DNA of 64,000 bases, taken from NCBI GenBank assembly GCA_013396655.1, contig WBMV01003156.1:2375361-2439360 (forward strand), written 5' to 3'. This DNA comes from Campylorhamphus procurvoides. Taxonomy: Eukaryota; Chordata; Aves; Passeriformes; Dendrocolaptidae. Positions 62,501 to 64,000 of the stretch are shown here, piece after piece (position 1 is the first letter of the stretch; each line of letters opens with the position of its first letter). The notes below the pieces were generated by a model, which was given only the letters and a program-made list of their open reading frames with translations, did no database searches and had not been told where the DNA came from. Both the position numbers and the translations under genes were made by a program.

Positions 62501-64000
62501 TTTTATTTTTTTAAAGGAATCTGTAGAGCTTCTTATCTCTGCGCTCTCTCACTCACTCTCCCCCCTCTCCATTTTCTGGTTTATGTTTTTTGCTTGTTTC
62601 TGACAGACAATAAAATTATTTTTAAAATTCCTTTGTTAATACCCTAGAAGTGAAGTATCAGAATAAAAAATGTAGACAAATCAATATTAGACTTGCTTTA
62701 TTTGTAGGGAAAAAAAGAAAACCAAAACAACAACAACAAAAAATTGAAATTTAGATGAACAAAAGACAAGAAAAATATCTCAAACTAATTGACAGATCTT
62801 CTCTCTCTCAAAAAAAAGTTTTATATACTTCTAGAGTAGAGAAATATCAAACTTAGTAAGTAAGATTTGGCAATTCAAAAGCTGACACTAACAATATACT
62901 AGACTTGGTAAGTCAATTGCCATTTTGTTCAAATGGAGATAAAAGGCACTTTTGGTAGAAGCTGCAGATATTGTCACATCAGGTAAGATGCTAAATACTA
63001 AAGAGAGAAACAAAGCTGAACGACTGTAGTAGAAATAAATAACGTAGAAAAATATAAACCTGGAAGACTGTCTATGTAAATATCAAACAAGAAACTTGTA
63101 TATCATATTTTCACCTTGATTTCCTCTAAACACACATACCAATTACACATATAATAACATGAGTGATTCTTTAAACCAGCCTCTTGAACAATGACACACA
63201 AAATAGGATCTTTATTCTTCTCTTATTTGTGCATGGGAAGTAAACATATTTCATCTAAAAGTATTTTCCAAATGACTTCAAAACACTTTACAGAAGTAAC
63301 TCCATAGGAGATTGCTACTGTATTCTATTGCTAACTTTGACTTTTTAAAAAATTCCATTTTGTAGCCTTTTAAAATATGTTTCTGTCCTTTTAAAGTTTG
63401 ATACGTCACTGTGTTTGCACCTCACTTTGCTGTATGAAATGAACATGGAAAATGTAGGAATACTTTCCTTTGTATGTTTGTATCAGAAGTCTGTAGGTGC
63501 ACCCCACACCCACAAAGGACATGTTGCAGTATCAGAGGGAGAGCCATCTACACAAACATTACAATAGACAGTTTCTAGCGCATTAAAATCAGTGGGGGGA
63601 AGAAAGAAACCAGCACTATCATGATCAGTAGAGATAAGCAAAGTGGCCTTTTCAAAGGTCACTACTTCAGGTAAACAGGCAGACCCACCTGCCACACAAA
63701 TCTGAACCAACAGACAGTCCATGGCATTTCCTGCAAACCTACAACTCCAGGCTGATCCTGCAAATGTACAACTCCAATGGTATTGTTAAATAAAGAGGAA
63801 AAAAAATGATTATCCACCTTCTCACAGTGTAATCGTTTGGGCAAAAGGATACTAATGAAACAGAACCTTCCCTTACTCAGTAAGGGAGCAGACAAGTAAG
63901 TGTTAATTCACATCTCAAAAACCAACTTCTGCATTTTCAACACAAAACCATATGTCATGCACCATGAAGACTATTATATGCAACTGAGGGTATAAACATT
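53503..64000 (-). other. DMD: DMD intron 9 (5' part missing)
   Basis: At least 10,498 nt of AT-rich intron upstream of exon 10. A possible LTR-like segment lies at about 56161-56760. Poly-T runs occur at 54679-54692, 57759-57774 and 59930-59941. Patches at 57950-58330, 62320-62580 and 63480-63720 are GC-richer but unassigned. No match to exon 9 (the rest of hinge 1) was found. Confidence 0.8.
56161..56760 (+). mobile_element. Possible LTR-like retroelement segment
   Basis: The segment begins TGTGGTGGGGCATCCCTCCC in a locally GC-richer block. It contains a TATA-like CCTATAAGAAACGG, then CCCTTGAGCTCTCCAGTACC and CTGAGTGGGTCACCTCCCAG, an order reminiscent of avian LTRs. I see no matching 3' terminus or target duplication, so the end is arbitrary. 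It may instead be another kind of dispersed repeat. Confidence 0.35.

Larger units (their letters stand above)
1..64000 (-). other. DMD: Dystrophin gene, internal part (intron 9 to intron 19)
   Basis: The whole window is explained as one minus-strand gene. Ten exons in the right order, with exact family exon lengths and compatible phases, encode the start of the dystrophin rod: end of hinge 1, spectrin repeats R1-R3, hinge 2 and part of R4. Dystrophin is a very large sub-sarcolemmal protein that links cortical actin to the dystroglycan complex. In mammals the R1-R3 part is also known to bind membrane lipid. The joined frame has no stop codon or frameshift, so this is a functional gene rather than a pseudogene. 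The paralogue utrophin is unlikely, because the hinge 2 exon with its proline run and the exon 12, 14 and 18 motifs match dystrophin closely. The gene continues beyond both window edges; neither promoter nor terminator is present. Confidence 0.97.

Noticed and set aside
53503..64000. Possible DMD exon 9
   Set aside because: No match to the hinge 1 residues preceding exon 10 was seen in any frame; intron 9 continues past the window edge.
1..64000. CRISPR array, operon, tRNA or rRNA genes, bacterial or phage system
   Set aside because: No regularly spaced direct repeats, ribosome-binding-site-led gene strings or RNA folds were seen; the content is a vertebrate intron-exon gene.

Overview
This window is an internal piece of one vertebrate gene, dystrophin (DMD), read on the minus strand. 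Ten consecutive coding exons are recognisable. They correspond to human exons 10 to 19, with exon 10 at the high-coordinate end and exon 19 at the low end. Each is bounded by AG acceptor and GT donor dinucleotides. Their lengths (189, 182, 151, 120, 102, 108, 180, 176, 124 and 88 nt) match the human exon lengths I know, and the phases join into one open frame of 473 codons plus one base. The window starts inside intron 19 and ends inside intron 9. I found neither exon 20 nor exon 9.

The encoded protein segment runs from the end of hinge 1 through spectrin-like repeats R1, R2 and R3, the proline-rich hinge 2, and the first two thirds of R4. The helix A and helix C tryptophans of R1-R3 and the helix A tryptophan of R4 are all visible. 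In the cell this is the start of the central rod, which connects the N-terminal actin-binding domain to the dystroglycan-binding C-terminus under the muscle membrane.

The organism is a bird. The introns carry several fragments of CR1 LINEs with the typical avian 3' end, and one solo LTR resembling an ERVL-type family common in Neoaves. I know of no such LTR in mammals. The introns are compact: 0.085 to 9.1 kb where complete. Neoaves, perhaps a songbird, is my best guess but is an inference.

Layout in coordinate order: intron 19 part (one CR1); exon 19; intron 18 (a ~95-bp imperfect tandem duplication and the solo LTR); exon 18 (CpG-dense); intron 17 (a CR1 3' end); exon 17 (hinge 2); intron 16 (a CR1 3' end); exon 16; intron 15 (a probable retroelement fragment); exon 15; an 85-nt intron 14; exon 14; intron 13 (a CR1 endonuclease fragment); exon 13; intron 12; exon 12; intron 11 (three CR1 pieces); exon 11; a 467-nt intron 10 with a GT-rich transcript tract; exon 10; intron 9 part (a possible LTR-like segment).

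I see no second gene, RNA gene, CRISPR array or novel multi-gene system. Nearly all other open frames are chance frames in AT-rich intron or antisense shadows. The most interesting unexplained feature is a short telomere-like TTAGGG array that begins only a few bases inside intron 12, against the splice donor of exon 12.
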